Source: DATEDA01 sp963789885 (GTDB taxonomy: Bacteria > Pseudomonadota > Gammaproteobacteria > Burkholderiales > SG8-39). Taken from it: 64,000 bases of DNA. Below the pieces are notes generated by a model. That model did no database searches and was not told the DNA's origin. It saw only the letters and a list, made by a program, of their open reading frames with translations. The first letter of the stretch is position 1; each line of letters opens with the position of its first letter. Position numbers and translations under genes: made by a program. The stretch lies in assembly GCA_963789885.1 (NCBI GenBank), contig CAWBNB010000038.1, positions 55,063 through 119,062 of the forward strand, given 5' to 3'. Of the stretch, positions 36,687 through 46,214 are shown in pieces.

Positions 36687-38240
36687 TTGCCGGGCCGCAT
36701 GAAGTTCGATTTCCAGCTCGGGCAGCCGCAGACGCGCCGGGCCGCACCGCGCCGTCCGGACAGTCCCATGCGAATTCTCGTGATGGGCGATTTCAGCGGC
36801 CGCCACAGCCGTGGCGTCGAGACGCCCGGGGATCTGGGAAGCCGCGCAACCGCGGCCGTCGACATCGACAACTTCGATCGCGCGCTGTCCCGCCTGGCCC
36901 CACGGCTGCAACTGCCACCGAGCGCTGCCGATGGCGCCGGTCTGGCGGTCGAGTTTCGGCAACTCGACGACTTTCACCCCGATCACCTCTACAAGAGCCT
37001 GAGCCTTTTCCATGCGCCCCGCGAGACGCGGGCGCGCTTGCAGAACCCCGCCACGTTTGCGCAGACGGCCGCGGAGCTGAGGCAAGCGGTCTCGCCCCGC
37101 TCTGAGCTCGAGGGCTCGACGGACGTAGCGAGCAGCCAAGGGAGCGGGGGACAAGAGGACGACGCCGCAACGTTCGAACGGCTATTGGGTCGCAAGGTGA
37201 CTGACTCCGCACCGGCACCGGTCGAGACATCGACGCAGCGAGCCGACATTCAAGGGCTCATCCGGGGCATCGTGGCGCCCCATATCGTGGCCGGCGCCCC
37301 GCCTTTCCAGCCGCAATATGTAGCCGCGGTCGACGCCGCCGTCGGCGAGCAGATGCGGGGCATCTTGCATCACCCGTCCTACCAGGCGCTGGAGTCCGCT
37401 TGGCGCGGCATTCGATGGCTCGTCGACAACCTCGAGCTCGGAGAGACCTTGCAGCTGTACCTCGTCGACGCCACGAAGGGCGAGGTGCTCGCGGATCTCC
37501 AAGCCGCTGACGAGAGACTCGAGGCGTCCGGCCTGTATCGACTCTTGGTCGATCGCCAGAGCAGCGAACTCGACGGTGAGCGATGGTCCCTCGTGGTCGG
37601 CCACTACACCTTCGGCACGGGCGAGGAGGATGTGGCCCTGCTCGCCTACCTCGGCGCGATCGCCTCGCTCGCCGGTGCGCCATTCTTGGCGGGGGCGGAC
37701 GCGAGTGTGCTCGGTTGCCGATCGGTCGCTGCCACCCCGGACCCGGCGGACTGGAAGCTCGGTGACGACGACGCGGCCCAGCGCTGGCAGGCGCTTCGCA
37801 TGAGCTCCCACGCGTCGTGGATCGGCTTGGCGCTGCCGCGCATGTTGCTGCGCTTGCCTTACGGAAAACGCACCGATCCGGTCGAACAGTTCGAATTCGA
37901 CGAGCTCGCCGGCGCGTGGAATCACGAAGGCTACCTTTGGGGCAATCCAGCGGTTGCATGTGCGCTACTCATCGGTCGATCGTTCACGGCCCACGGCTGG
38001 GAGATGGAGCCGGGTGACGAGCTCGAGATCGGCGATCTGCCCGCCCACACCCTCGAGCGAGACGGCGAGCCGCAGCTGCAGGCTTGCGCCGAGGCGTATC
38101 TGACCGAACGCGCAGGCCAAGCGATCCTGAGCCGAGGGGTGATGCCGCTGCTGAGCTATCGGAACCGCAACGCGGTTCGCGTCTTGCGCTTCCAGTCGCT
38201 GGCAGACCCGGTGAAGCCGCTCTCCGGTCCGTGGCGATGA
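36687..38240 (+). CDS. Natural TssB-TssC fusion (T6SS sheath protein paralogue)
   Basis: Protein of 517 residues. Residues 1-130 resemble TssB (MKFDFQLG; RILVMGDFSGR aligned with FVMGVMADLSG; VDIDNFDRAL aligned with IDVDNFDGRM). Residues about 165-517 resemble TssC (RADIQGLIRGIVAPHIV; HPSYQALESAWRGIRWLVDN; MLLRLPYGKRTDPVEQFEF). It is intact, unlike the separate tssB and tssC at 51-53 kb. TTG 36687 was chosen over ATG 36699 because AAGGAGAG ends 6 bases before it. It is the first of a plus-strand group that includes hcp. It could be a sheath variant, a cap or a regulator of sheath assembly. Confidence 0.85.
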   Translation: MPGRMKFDFQLGQPQTRRAAPRRPDSPMRILVMGDFSGRHSRGVETPGDLGSRATAAVDIDNFDRALSRLAPRLQLPPSAADGAGLAVEFRQLDDFHPDHLYKSLSLFHAPRETRARLQNPATFAQTAAELRQAVSPRSELEGSTDVASSQGSGGQEDDAATFERLLGRKVTDSAPAPVETSTQRADIQGLIRGIVAPHIVAGAPPFQPQYVAAVDAAVGEQMRGILHHPSYQALESAWRGIRWLVDNLELGETLQLYLVDATKGEVLADLQAADERLEASGLYRLLVDRQSSELDGERWSLVVGHYTFGTGEEDVALLAYLGAIASLAGAPFLAGADASVLGCRSVAATPDPADWKLGDDDAAQRWQALRMSSHASWIGLALPRMLLRLPYGKRTDPVEQFEFDELAGAWNHEGYLWGNPAVACALLIGRSFTAHGWEMEPGDELEIGDLPAHTLERDGEPQLQACAEAYLTERAGQAILSRGVMPLLSYRNRNAVRVLRFQSLADPVKPLSGPWR

Positions 38241-38463
38241 GGGCGGCGGATTTGGCTATCGTTGCCAGACTCGGGTCACCATCTTGCGTGTGCACATCCT
38301 AGTCGCGAGCGACGGAGAGAGAGAGTCGAATACCGATGGATTAGTCCACTTGGGGGACACGCAGCGGCGGCGCCACTCTCCAGGCGGGTTAGTCCGTCAA
38401 TCCGATTTCGCGGGAGCAGCGGCGCGAGTAGGATCACAGCAACATTTTTTTGGCTAGTGCGCT

Positions 38464-39456
38464 ATGCCGATGGTCTCGACGAGAACTCGCTGGATCGCTG
38501 GGCTATCCCTGCTCGTCGTCACGGTCAGCTTGATCGCCTGGTTCCTCGTCGATCGGTCAAGTAAGGTCCTCCTCGAGGGACGGGTAGGGGGCGGGGAAGA
38601 AGGCGGGCGCGTCACCTTGAACGAAGCGAATGTTCGTGAACTCGAGCAGCGTTTCGAGCGCAAGGGCGCGGAAACCAGCGTCGCCGCGCAGCCCGCGCCG
38701 GCGCACCAGGTTGCGCCCCGGCCGAGACCGCCGGTGCCGACGCGCGCCGAACCGCGGCTGCGAGGCGGAGCGGAGAACGGAGCGAAGTCGGCGCGTAGGC
38801 CACCAGCGCAGCCGGCCGCCCCGTCCCCGGAGGCCGCAAACGCGGCGCAGCCGGCCGGCGCGCGCACCCAGCCTGACGTCCGCGAGGTCGTCGACAACTG
38901 GGTTCGAGCGCTGCCGTGGGCGAACATCGCCTTCAACGCACCGAACCCGATGCGGTTCCAACGCCGCGTCGAGATTCAGCTTCTTCTGTCGTCGGAGGAA
39001 TCCATGGACGAGCTGATCAAACGGCTCGCGGCTCCGGGAAGCCGAGAGGCGGCGGAAGTGAAGGTTTCGAGCCGGATGAAAGCGAACCTGACCGGACGCG
39101 GCTTCGACGTCGTTGCCATTCGGCCGGAGGAACAAGCGGTCGGGACGTCCGGCACCACCGAGTGGCGCTGGGAAGTAACGCCCACCTCCGATCAGTCGCA
39201 GGGCCTGCTCCACCTCACGCTCACAGCGCTCGTAGCCGTGGATGGCTCGCCGGTCCCCGTCGCCGTCAGGACGTTTGATCGGTGGGTCGCCATCGAGGTC
39301 ACCTGGACCCAGCGATTGTCCGCCTTCGTCGGCGACTACTGGCAGTGGCTCTGGGCAGCGGTCCTCGTTCCCCTCGGGGCGGGCATCTGGCGCAAGATCA
39401 AGGCCTACCGGCGCCTGTCGTCGCCGTCCGCCCGAGTGCCCGCGGCGAGCATTTAG
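38464..39456 (+). CDS. Membrane protein with two terminal helices, unknown
   Basis: Protein of 330 residues, not recognised. An N-terminal helix (WIAGLSLLVVTVSLIAWFLV) is followed by an Ala/Pro/Arg-rich linker (about 65-140), a compact domain (about 145-285, with SRMKANLTGRGFDVVAI and TSGTTEWRWEVTPTS) and a C-terminal helix (WQWLWAAVLVPLGAGIW) with a basic tail. Both ends would be cytoplasmic and the domain periplasmic. The start is ATG 38464 or 38470, without a strong ribosome site. It follows the sheath fusion by 223 bases. Confidence 0.6.
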   Translation: MPMVSTRTRWIAGLSLLVVTVSLIAWFLVDRSSKVLLEGRVGGGEEGGRVTLNEANVRELEQRFERKGAETSVAAQPAPAHQVAPRPRPPVPTRAEPRLRGGAENGAKSARRPPAQPAAPSPEAANAAQPAGARTQPDVREVVDNWVRALPWANIAFNAPNPMRFQRRVEIQLLLSSEESMDELIKRLAAPGSREAAEVKVSSRMKANLTGRGFDVVAIRPEEQAVGTSGTTEWRWEVTPTSDQSQGLLHLTLTALVAVDGSPVPVAVRTFDRWVAIEVTWTQRLSAFVGDYWQWLWAAVLVPLGAGIWRKIKAYRRLSSPSARVPAASI

Positions 39457-39618
39457 CGCGCCGCACGCCCGCTGGGGCGGTCGAAGCCTGTCAAGGCGGA
39501 CTGCAGCACTGCAGGAGGCGCGATGCGCCGCTAATATGTTCACCAACCGCACCAAGGGGAGCCGCGCGCGGCAGAGCCTGCCGTTTCAGCTCGCTTTCCT
39601 GTTTAGGGGGAATCCGCC

Positions 39619-40059
39619 ATGCAGCGTCTGCTTTACCTTGGCTGCACGCCCGGCGAAGACGTGCGTGATCTGCAGGACGGGTTGAACGCAGTGTGCGGCC
39701 TTCCCATGCAGGTTTCGGCGTACGCGGCGCTTGTTGCCGACGGGATCTTCGGCAGCAGGACCGGTGCGCGCGTGCGTGAGTTCCAGCAGTGCAACGGGTT
39801 GCCGGCCGACGGGGTCGCGGGTCCGGCCACGATAGGCAAGCTCGACGCACTCGTCGCGACGGTCGTGGGTGGCCAAGCGAGCCGGCCGATCGGCGGCGCT
39901 TCGCCGGGCCCGGCGAAGGGGCCCGATGGCGCCCCGGTCTTCGGTAAGCCTCCCGGCAGGACAGGAGGCTACGGTGGCTCCGTCGGTGGCGGCAAGACGG
40001 GCTCTCCGGCGAGCAATGGAGCGTACAAGTCCGGGGGCGGCTCCAAAACTTGGAAATAG
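39619..40059 (+). CDS. Peptidoglycan-binding domain protein
   Basis: Protein of 146 residues with a PG_binding_1-type domain (residues 1-80: DVRDLQDGLN, ADGIFGSRTGARVREFQQ, GLPADGVAGPATI) and a disordered Gly/Lys/Ser-rich tail. No signal peptide is visible, so if it acts on the wall it may be exported by the T6SS or act in trans. The start ATG 39619 follows GGGGGAA. It lies between unknown genes of the plus-strand group. Confidence 0.75.
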   Translation: MQRLLYLGCTPGEDVRDLQDGLNAVCGLPMQVSAYAALVADGIFGSRTGARVREFQQCNGLPADGVAGPATIGKLDALVATVVGGQASRPIGGASPGPAKGPDGAPVFGKPPGRTGGYGGSVGGGKTGSPASNGAYKSGGGSKTWK

Positions 40060-40066
40060 GGTCAGC

Positions 40067-41233
40067 GTGCACGCTCCCGCGACGCCACCCGCCGTGCTCC
40101 CGGAGCCGCTCGCGCGGTGGGCGATCCAGCTGCTCGGTGCAGAGGCGCCCACGGAGCGTCACGCCACCTGCTCGGACTGTCCCATGTGCACGCGCGGGGC
40201 CGCGGACGGCCTCCCACGGAGCATCTATTTCGCGCCCGACACGCGCTGCTGCACCTACCGTCCGTATTTGCCTAACTTCGCCGTCGGCGCGCTCCTCTCC
40301 AGCACCGACCCGACGCTCGAGCATGGCCGCGAGAGCGTACGTCAGCGCATCGCCGAGGGCGAGGGCCTGCCTGTCGGGGTGGTGGTCAACGCGAGGGATG
40401 GCCTGATCTACGAGCATGCCCGCGAGGCATCTTTTGGTCGGAGCCCAGCCCTGCGCTGTCCGCATCTGGCGAGCGAAGGGCGGTGCGGCATCTGGGCGTT
40501 TCGGCCCGCCGTGTGCGCCACCTGGTTCTGCAAGCACGAGCGCGGAGCCCTGGGCGCGCGCTTCTGGAACAAACTGTTGCTCGCGCTTTCGGCCGCTGAG
40601 CACGCAGTCTCCATCTGGTGCATCGCGGAGTGCGGTCTCGGCGATGCGGCCGAGGAGGCGCTACATGCTCGGGAGCGAGACGGCGACGGCCTCGCCCCAA
40701 CTGCCCTCGAGCGCCGCCGCGACCCCGAACGCGATCGGCGGGTGTGGCGCGACTGGCTCGGCCGCGAGGAGGCCTTCTATCGCGACTGCGCCGAGCTCGT
40801 CGCCGGGCTGGAATGGCCGGACGTCGAGCGCATCGGCGGGACCGAGCTTCGCGTGCTCGCGGCGGCGGCGCGCCGGGCCGGCCGCGAGCATGGCGATCTC
40901 GCTCTCCCCGCGCGGGTCCAGGCCGGCAGCTTTGGCGTGCTCGGCGCGCGCGGCGGACGCCTCTGGCTTTCCACCTACAGCGGCTTCGATCCGCTCCAAG
41001 TGGCCCCCGATGTGTTGTCGCTGGTCGCCCGCTGCGACGGGCGCGGGCTCGAGGCGATCCGCACGGAGCACGAAACCCTTGCTGGCGGCCGGCCGCCCCT
41101 CGCGCTCGTGCGCCTGCTCCTCGACTTCGGCGTGCTCGAGGCGGCCCCCGATGAGGGGGAGCAAGGGTGTCCGGACGCATACCCGGTCGGGAAGGTCGCG
41201 CGCGGCAGCGTTAGCCCGAACGGGCTAGATTGA
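40067..41233 (+). CDS. Cysteine-cluster protein, unknown
   Basis: Protein of 388 residues starting at GTG 40067, 8 bases after the previous stop; the longer open frame would overlap that gene. The N-terminal half has many cysteines in pairs: CSDCPMC (about residue 34), RCCTYRP (about 58), then CPHL, RCGIW and VCATWFCKH (about 130-160). This spacing resembles YkgJ-type metal or Fe-S clusters. The C-terminal half has no cysteine motif. No family is assigned and no signal peptide is seen. Confidence 0.6.
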   Translation: MHAPATPPAVLPEPLARWAIQLLGAEAPTERHATCSDCPMCTRGAADGLPRSIYFAPDTRCCTYRPYLPNFAVGALLSSTDPTLEHGRESVRQRIAEGEGLPVGVVVNARDGLIYEHAREASFGRSPALRCPHLASEGRCGIWAFRPAVCATWFCKHERGALGARFWNKLLLALSAAEHAVSIWCIAECGLGDAAEEALHARERDGDGLAPTALERRRDPERDRRVWRDWLGREEAFYRDCAELVAGLEWPDVERIGGTELRVLAAAARRAGREHGDLALPARVQAGSFGVLGARGGRLWLSTYSGFDPLQVAPDVLSLVARCDGRGLEAIRTEHETLAGGRPPLALVRLLLDFGVLEAAPDEGEQGCPDAYPVGKVARGSVSPNGLD

Positions 41234-41405
41234 TGTTCCTATCTCACGCTTGCGCGAACTCTGCGTCTGCTATGCCAGTCAAGCTGGACGAATCGATCGG
41301 TATGCGGGAGGATGCAGCCCGCGCCGCTCGCCGGCCGGCGGTACCCGCGCGGGCGATTCTGAGAGGCAGGAGCAACGAGAAGTCAATCTCGAGAAGGAGA
41401 CAAGC

Positions 41406-41891
41406 ATGGCTGTAGATATGTTCATCAAACTGGGCGACATCAAGGGCGAATCGATCGACTCCAAGCACAAGGACTCGATCGATGTGCTGGCGTGGAGCTG
41501 GGGACTGAGCCAGTCCGGCACGACGCACACGGGGGGAGGGGGTGGCGCCGGCAAGGTTTCGGTGCAGGATCTGTCGTTCACCCATTATCTCGATGCGGCC
41601 TCGCCCAATCTCTTCCTCGCGTGCTGCAACGGTTCGCACTACGACGACGCGCTCCTCACCGTCCGCAAGGCGGGCAAGGATGCGCTCGAGTATCTGAAGA
41701 TCTCGATGAAGGAGGTAATCGTCACGTCGATATCGACGGGTGGGAGCGGAGGTGAGGACCGGCTGACCGAGAACGTCACGCTCAACTTTGGCGAGGTCAA
41801 GGTCGAGTACACGCCCCAGGACAAGACAGGAAAGGGTGGCGGGGCGATCACCGGGGCCTGGAACATCGCGGAGAACGTCAAGGCAGGATGA
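41406..41891 (+). CDS. hcp: Hcp tube protein (first paralogue)
   Basis: Hcp/TssD of 161 residues that forms the inner tube and can carry small effectors. Family motifs are DMFIKLGDIKGESIDSKHKD, IDVLAWSWGLSQ, LTVRKAGKDALEYLKISMKE and VTLNFGEVKVEYTPQD. The start is at ATG 41406 with AAGGAGACAAGC before it. The frame opens further upstream, but that part is not Hcp-like. It is diverged from the second hcp at 50594-51085. It lies in the plus-strand group with the TssB-TssC fusion. Confidence 0.93.
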   Translation: MAVDMFIKLGDIKGESIDSKHKDSIDVLAWSWGLSQSGTTHTGGGGGAGKVSVQDLSFTHYLDAASPNLFLACCNGSHYDDALLTVRKAGKDALEYLKISMKEVIVTSISTGGSGGEDRLTENVTLNFGEVKVEYTPQDKTGKGGGAITGAWNIAENVKAG

Positions 41892-42014
41892 CGGCGCGAG
41901 GGCATCGAGCGTCGCGGGCTGCGGCCGGGTCGCTCGAACCCACCGCGGGGCTTGTCTGTCGCGGCCGTGTGGGCGGCCGTTCGGGCCGGCTCGCGCCTCG
42001 CCGCCCGTCGCTCG

Positions 42015-43406
42015 ATGGATAACCGACCAGGATCCGCCGGGGTGGCGGCTTTCGTCCCTGCCGAGATCGAGCAGCGCCAGAGCGCGCCCGCTGAGCTATC
42101 CCTCTCCGAGGCGTTGTCGGTTGCAATTCGGCTCCACCGCACCGGGCACCTCGACGACGCCGAGACGCTGTACCGGCGGGTCCTCGAGGTCGCGCCGGGC
42201 GATGCCAACGCGCTCCAGTTCCTGGGCGTCCTCTCTCACCAGCGCGGTCGGAGCGAGGCCGCCATCGAGCTCATCAGCGAGGCGATCGCGCGCGATCCAG
42301 GACAGCCCGGCTGGTACGGCAACCTCGGGAACGTGCTGGTCGAGCTCGGACGGCTGCCGGAAGCGGTGGACGCCTATCGGAAGGCCATTGCGCTCGAACC
42401 CCGGCACGCCGATGCCTACAACAACCTGGGCGCCGTCCTCAGGGCCCAGGGCCGGCTCGACGAGTCCGCCGCCGCCTACTCGACCGCAATCGAGCTCGCC
42501 CCGGACCACCTCGACGCTCACAACAATCTGGGCAACCTGCTGTCGAGCCGAGGCCGCGTCAGGGAGGCCGTCGCCTATTACTGCAAGGCGATTACTCTGA
42601 TGCCCGGCCATCCGGAAGCGAGAAAGCTGCTCGGCATCGCGTACTACACGATCGGGCAGGTCGATGCGGCCTCGGAGGTGTTCCGCCGCTGGCTGGCCGA
42701 CGAACCGGACAACCCCGTGGCGCGTCACCTGTTCGCGGCCTGCTCCGGTCGCGAGGTGCCTGATCGTGCCTCCGATGCCTACGTCGAGACCACGTTCGAC
42801 GCCTTTGCAGGGAGCTTCGACGCCAAGCTCGAGCATCTGGCCTATCGCGCACCTCAGCTGGTCGCAAACGCTCTGGAAAAGGCGAGCGGCGAGCCTGCCA
42901 AGCGCCTGGTCGCCCTGGATGCCGGGTGCGGGACCGGCCTTTGCGGACCACTGATCGCGGCCCACGTTGCGCGGCTGACGGGGGTCGATCTCTCTTCGGC
43001 CATGCTCGCCAAGGCTGAAGGGCGAGGCGTCTACGACGAGCTGGTCAAGGCCGAGCTGACGACCTATTTCGCGACTCACCCTGAGGCGTTCGACCTGATC
43101 ACCTCCGCCGACACGCTCGTCTATTTCGGTCCGCTGGAGGGGGTCATCCAGGCCGCGTCCGGCGCGTTGCGCGCAGGAGGTTTGCTGATCTTCACCGTCG
43201 AAGACGCACGAAGCGAGGCCGGGGCGCTCGGGTATCGCATCAATCCGCACGGCCGATACAGCCACCGCCGCGAATATGTTGTGAATGTCCTTGGCGCTGC
43301 CGGGTTCGACGTCGCTGCGGTCGAGCCCGCAGAACTGCGGATGGAGGGCGGAAATCCCGTGGCGGGGCTGGTCGTGACCGCGCGCAAGGGAAGCGCAAGT
43401 AGCTGA
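42015..43406 (+). CDS. TPR-repeat SAM-dependent methyltransferase
   Basis: Protein of 463 residues: about six tetratricopeptide repeats (residues 35-240, e.g. YNNLGAVLRAQGRLDESAAA) followed by a class I methyltransferase domain (about 250-460) with the SAM motif LDAGCGTG and a post-motif TGVDLSSAMLAKA. The start is uncertain (ATG 42015 or TTG 41952). It follows hcp by 123 bases. The target is unknown; it may methylate a T6SS protein. A C-terminal remnant of a second copy lies at 36201-36452. Confidence 0.82.
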   Translation: MDNRPGSAGVAAFVPAEIEQRQSAPAELSLSEALSVAIRLHRTGHLDDAETLYRRVLEVAPGDANALQFLGVLSHQRGRSEAAIELISEAIARDPGQPGWYGNLGNVLVELGRLPEAVDAYRKAIALEPRHADAYNNLGAVLRAQGRLDESAAAYSTAIELAPDHLDAHNNLGNLLSSRGRVREAVAYYCKAITLMPGHPEARKLLGIAYYTIGQVDAASEVFRRWLADEPDNPVARHLFAACSGREVPDRASDAYVETTFDAFAGSFDAKLEHLAYRAPQLVANALEKASGEPAKRLVALDAGCGTGLCGPLIAAHVARLTGVDLSSAMLAKAEGRGVYDELVKAELTTYFATHPEAFDLITSADTLVYFGPLEGVIQAASGALRAGGLLIFTVEDARSEAGALGYRINPHGRYSHRREYVVNVLGAAGFDVAAVEPAELRMEGGNPVAGLVVTARKGSASS

Positions 43407-43462
43407 TCGGACCCGCTCCCCCGCGGGCTACCGCGGGCCTCGACGCGCGCCCGCGTCAGGCC

Positions 43463-46214
43463 TCATTCAAACGCATACGCGAACTCCCCCTCCGCGACGC
43501 GCACGCGCACCCGCCCGGCGGGTGTGCTTTCCATGATGCGCTTGAGGAACTCCTCGCTGATCCGCGGCAGCACCGTGTTGGTCAGGATCGCATCGATCAT
43601 CCGTCCGCCGCTCTCGAGCTCGGTGCAGCGGCTGACGACGAGCTTCACCACCTCGTCGTCGTACGTCGAACGGGATCTTGTGGTTCTCGAGCACCCGTCT
43701 CTCGATGCGGTCCAACTGCAGCCGCACGATGCTGGACAGCATCTCGTCGGTGAGCGGGTAGTACGGGATCACGACGAGCCGGCCGAGCAGCGCGGCGGGA
43801 AACACCTTCAGCAGCGGCTCGCGCAGCGCCTTGGCGAGCGCCTCCGGCCCGGGCAGCAGCTCCGGATCCTTGCACATGCTCATGATCGAGATCGGTGCCG
43901 GCGTTCGTCGTGAGCAGGATGATGGTGTTCTTGAAGTCGATGTAACGGCCTTCGCCGTCTTCCATCCACCCTTTGTCGAACACCTGGAAGAAGATCTCGT
44001 GCACGTCCGGGTGCGCCTTCTCGACTTCGTCCAGCAGCACGACGCTGTACGGTCGCCGACGCACCGCCTCGGTGAGGATGCCGCCCTCGCCGTAGCCGAC
44101 GTATCCCGGGGGCGCGCCTTTCAGCGTCGAGACGGTGTGGGCCTCCTGGAACTCGCTCATGTTGATGGTGATGACGTTCTGCTCGCCGCCGTAGAGCGCC
44201 TCGGCGAGCGCGAGCGCCGTCTCGGTCTTGCCCACGCCGGAGGTGCCGCACAGCATGAACACGCCGATCGGCTTACTCGGGTTGTCGAGCTTCGCTCGCG
44301 AAGTCTGGATGCGCTTGGCGATCATCTCGAGCGCATGGCGCTGGCCGATGATCCGCCGATTCGAGCGTCTCGGCGAGGCTCAGCACCGACGCGATCTCGT
44401 TCTTCACCATCCGGCCCACCGGAATGCCGGTCCAGTCGGCAACCACGGACGACACGGCCTGCTCATCCACCGATGGGCATGATGAGCGGCGTCTCGCCTT
44501 GGAGCTTGGCGAGCTCTCCTGCAGCTCGTGCAAGTCGGCGAGCAACTTCTGGCGTTCCTCCGGCGCCAGCTCGGCCTCTTCGCCCGGATTCGCGGCGGGC
44601 GCGACCGCAGCCGCGCCCGCCGGCGGGGGCTTGGCCTGCCCCTGCGCCGCGGCGTCGACCGGCCTTCCGCCCGCGCGCAGCTTCTTGCGGGCCTCGAGAA
44701 TCCGATCGACGAGCGCCTTTTCGTCGGTCCAGCGCTTCTCGAGCCCGACCAGCCGCGCGCGCTCGGTCGTCACCGCTGCCTCGGCGCTCTCGCGTCGCGC
44801 CTTGCGTCTCGATGCCGATCGACTCCTCGCGACCGATGATCTCGAGCTCGGTCTCGAGCGCCTCGATCCGGCGCCGGCAGTCCTCGACCTCCGGCGGCGT
44901 CGCGTGCTGGCTGATCGCGACTCGGGCGCAGGCGGTGTCGAGCAGGCTCACCGACTTGTCGGGCAGCTGCCGCGCCGGGATGTAGCGATGCGAGAGCCGC
45001 ACCGCTGCCTCGATCGCCTCGTCGAGGAGCTGCACGCGGTGGTGCTTCTCGAGCGATGGACGCGACGCCGCGCATCATCAGGATCGCCTTCTCCTCCGAG
45101 GGCTCCTGCACCTGCACGACCTGGAAGCGCCGCGTCAGCGCCGGATCCTTCTCGAAATACTTCTTGTACTCGGCCCAGGTCGTGGCGGCGATGGTGCGCA
45201 GCGTGCCGCGCGCAAGCGCCGGCTTCAGCAGGTTCGCCGCATCGCCCGTGCCCGCGGCGCCACCCGCGCCGATCAGCGTGTGGGCCTCGTCGATGAAGAG
45301 GATGATCGGCTTCGGCGAGGCCTGCACCTCGTCGATCACCTGCCGCAGGCGGTTCTCGAACTCGCCCTTCATGCTGGCGCCGGCCTGCAGCAGGCCGATG
45401 TCGAGCGTGCAGCAGCGAGACATCCTTGAGCGCCGGCGGCACGTCGCCTTTCGCGATCCGCAGCGCGAAGCCCTCCGACCACCGCGGTCTTGCCGACGCC
45501 CGCCTCGCCCGTCAGGATGGGGTTGTTCTGGCGTCGGCGCATGAGGATGTCGACCACCTGGCGGATCTCCTCGTCGCGGCCGATGATCGGATCGATCTGA
45601 CCCTTGCGCGCCCGCTCGGTCAGGTCGACCGCGAAGCGCTTGAGCGCCTCCTGCTTGCCCATTGCCGCGGGCGCCATCGCCCCGCTCGCTTCTCCGGGCG
45701 CTGCGAGGGTGCTGCCGTCCCGCGCAGCGAGCTTCTCCTCTGGGGATCCCGCGACGATCTTGGCGAACTCGTCGGAGAGCGCCTCGACCTTGATGCGCTC
45801 GAACTGGCGCGACATATTCAGCAGCGCGTTGCGGAGCGACGGGGTCTTAAGAATGCCGACGATCAGGTGGCCCGTCCGCACCTGCGTTTCGCCGTACATC
45901 AGCGTGCCGAATACCCAGCCCCGTTCGACGGCGCTCTCGATGTGGGCCGAGAGGTCCGAGATCGAGGTCGCCCCGCGCGGCAGTCGGTCCAGCGCGTCCG
46001 TGACGTCCTTGGCGAGCCGTGATGCATCGACGTCGAAATGCCGCAGGATGCGATGCAGGTCGGAATCCTGCGTCTCGAGGATCTGCTTCAGCCAGTGCTC
46101 GAGCTCGACATAGGGGTTGCCGCGAAGCTTGCAGAAGACGGTGGCGCCCTCGATCGCCTTGTAGGCGAGGCTGTTGAGCTTACCGAACAGCGCGACGCGA
46201 CTGATTTCCGCCAT
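43463..46214 (-). CDS. clpV: T6SS AAA+ ATPase ClpV (TssH), nine indels
   Basis: Disaggregase of about 914 residues that recycles the contracted sheath. It has the Clp-N domain ([20 protein letters not shown]), first Walker [11 protein letters not shown] with Walker [11 protein letters not shown], a middle coiled-coil region, second Walker [14 protein letters not shown], and a C-terminus ending [13 protein letters not shown] 46214 has AGGAGG. Extra single bases are placed near 43664, 43887, 44360, 44475, 44804, 45058, 45412 and 45479, and one G is missing near 44517; the net excess of seven agrees with the length. Between breaks the sequence is fully conserved, which favours artefact. Confidence 0.92.
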
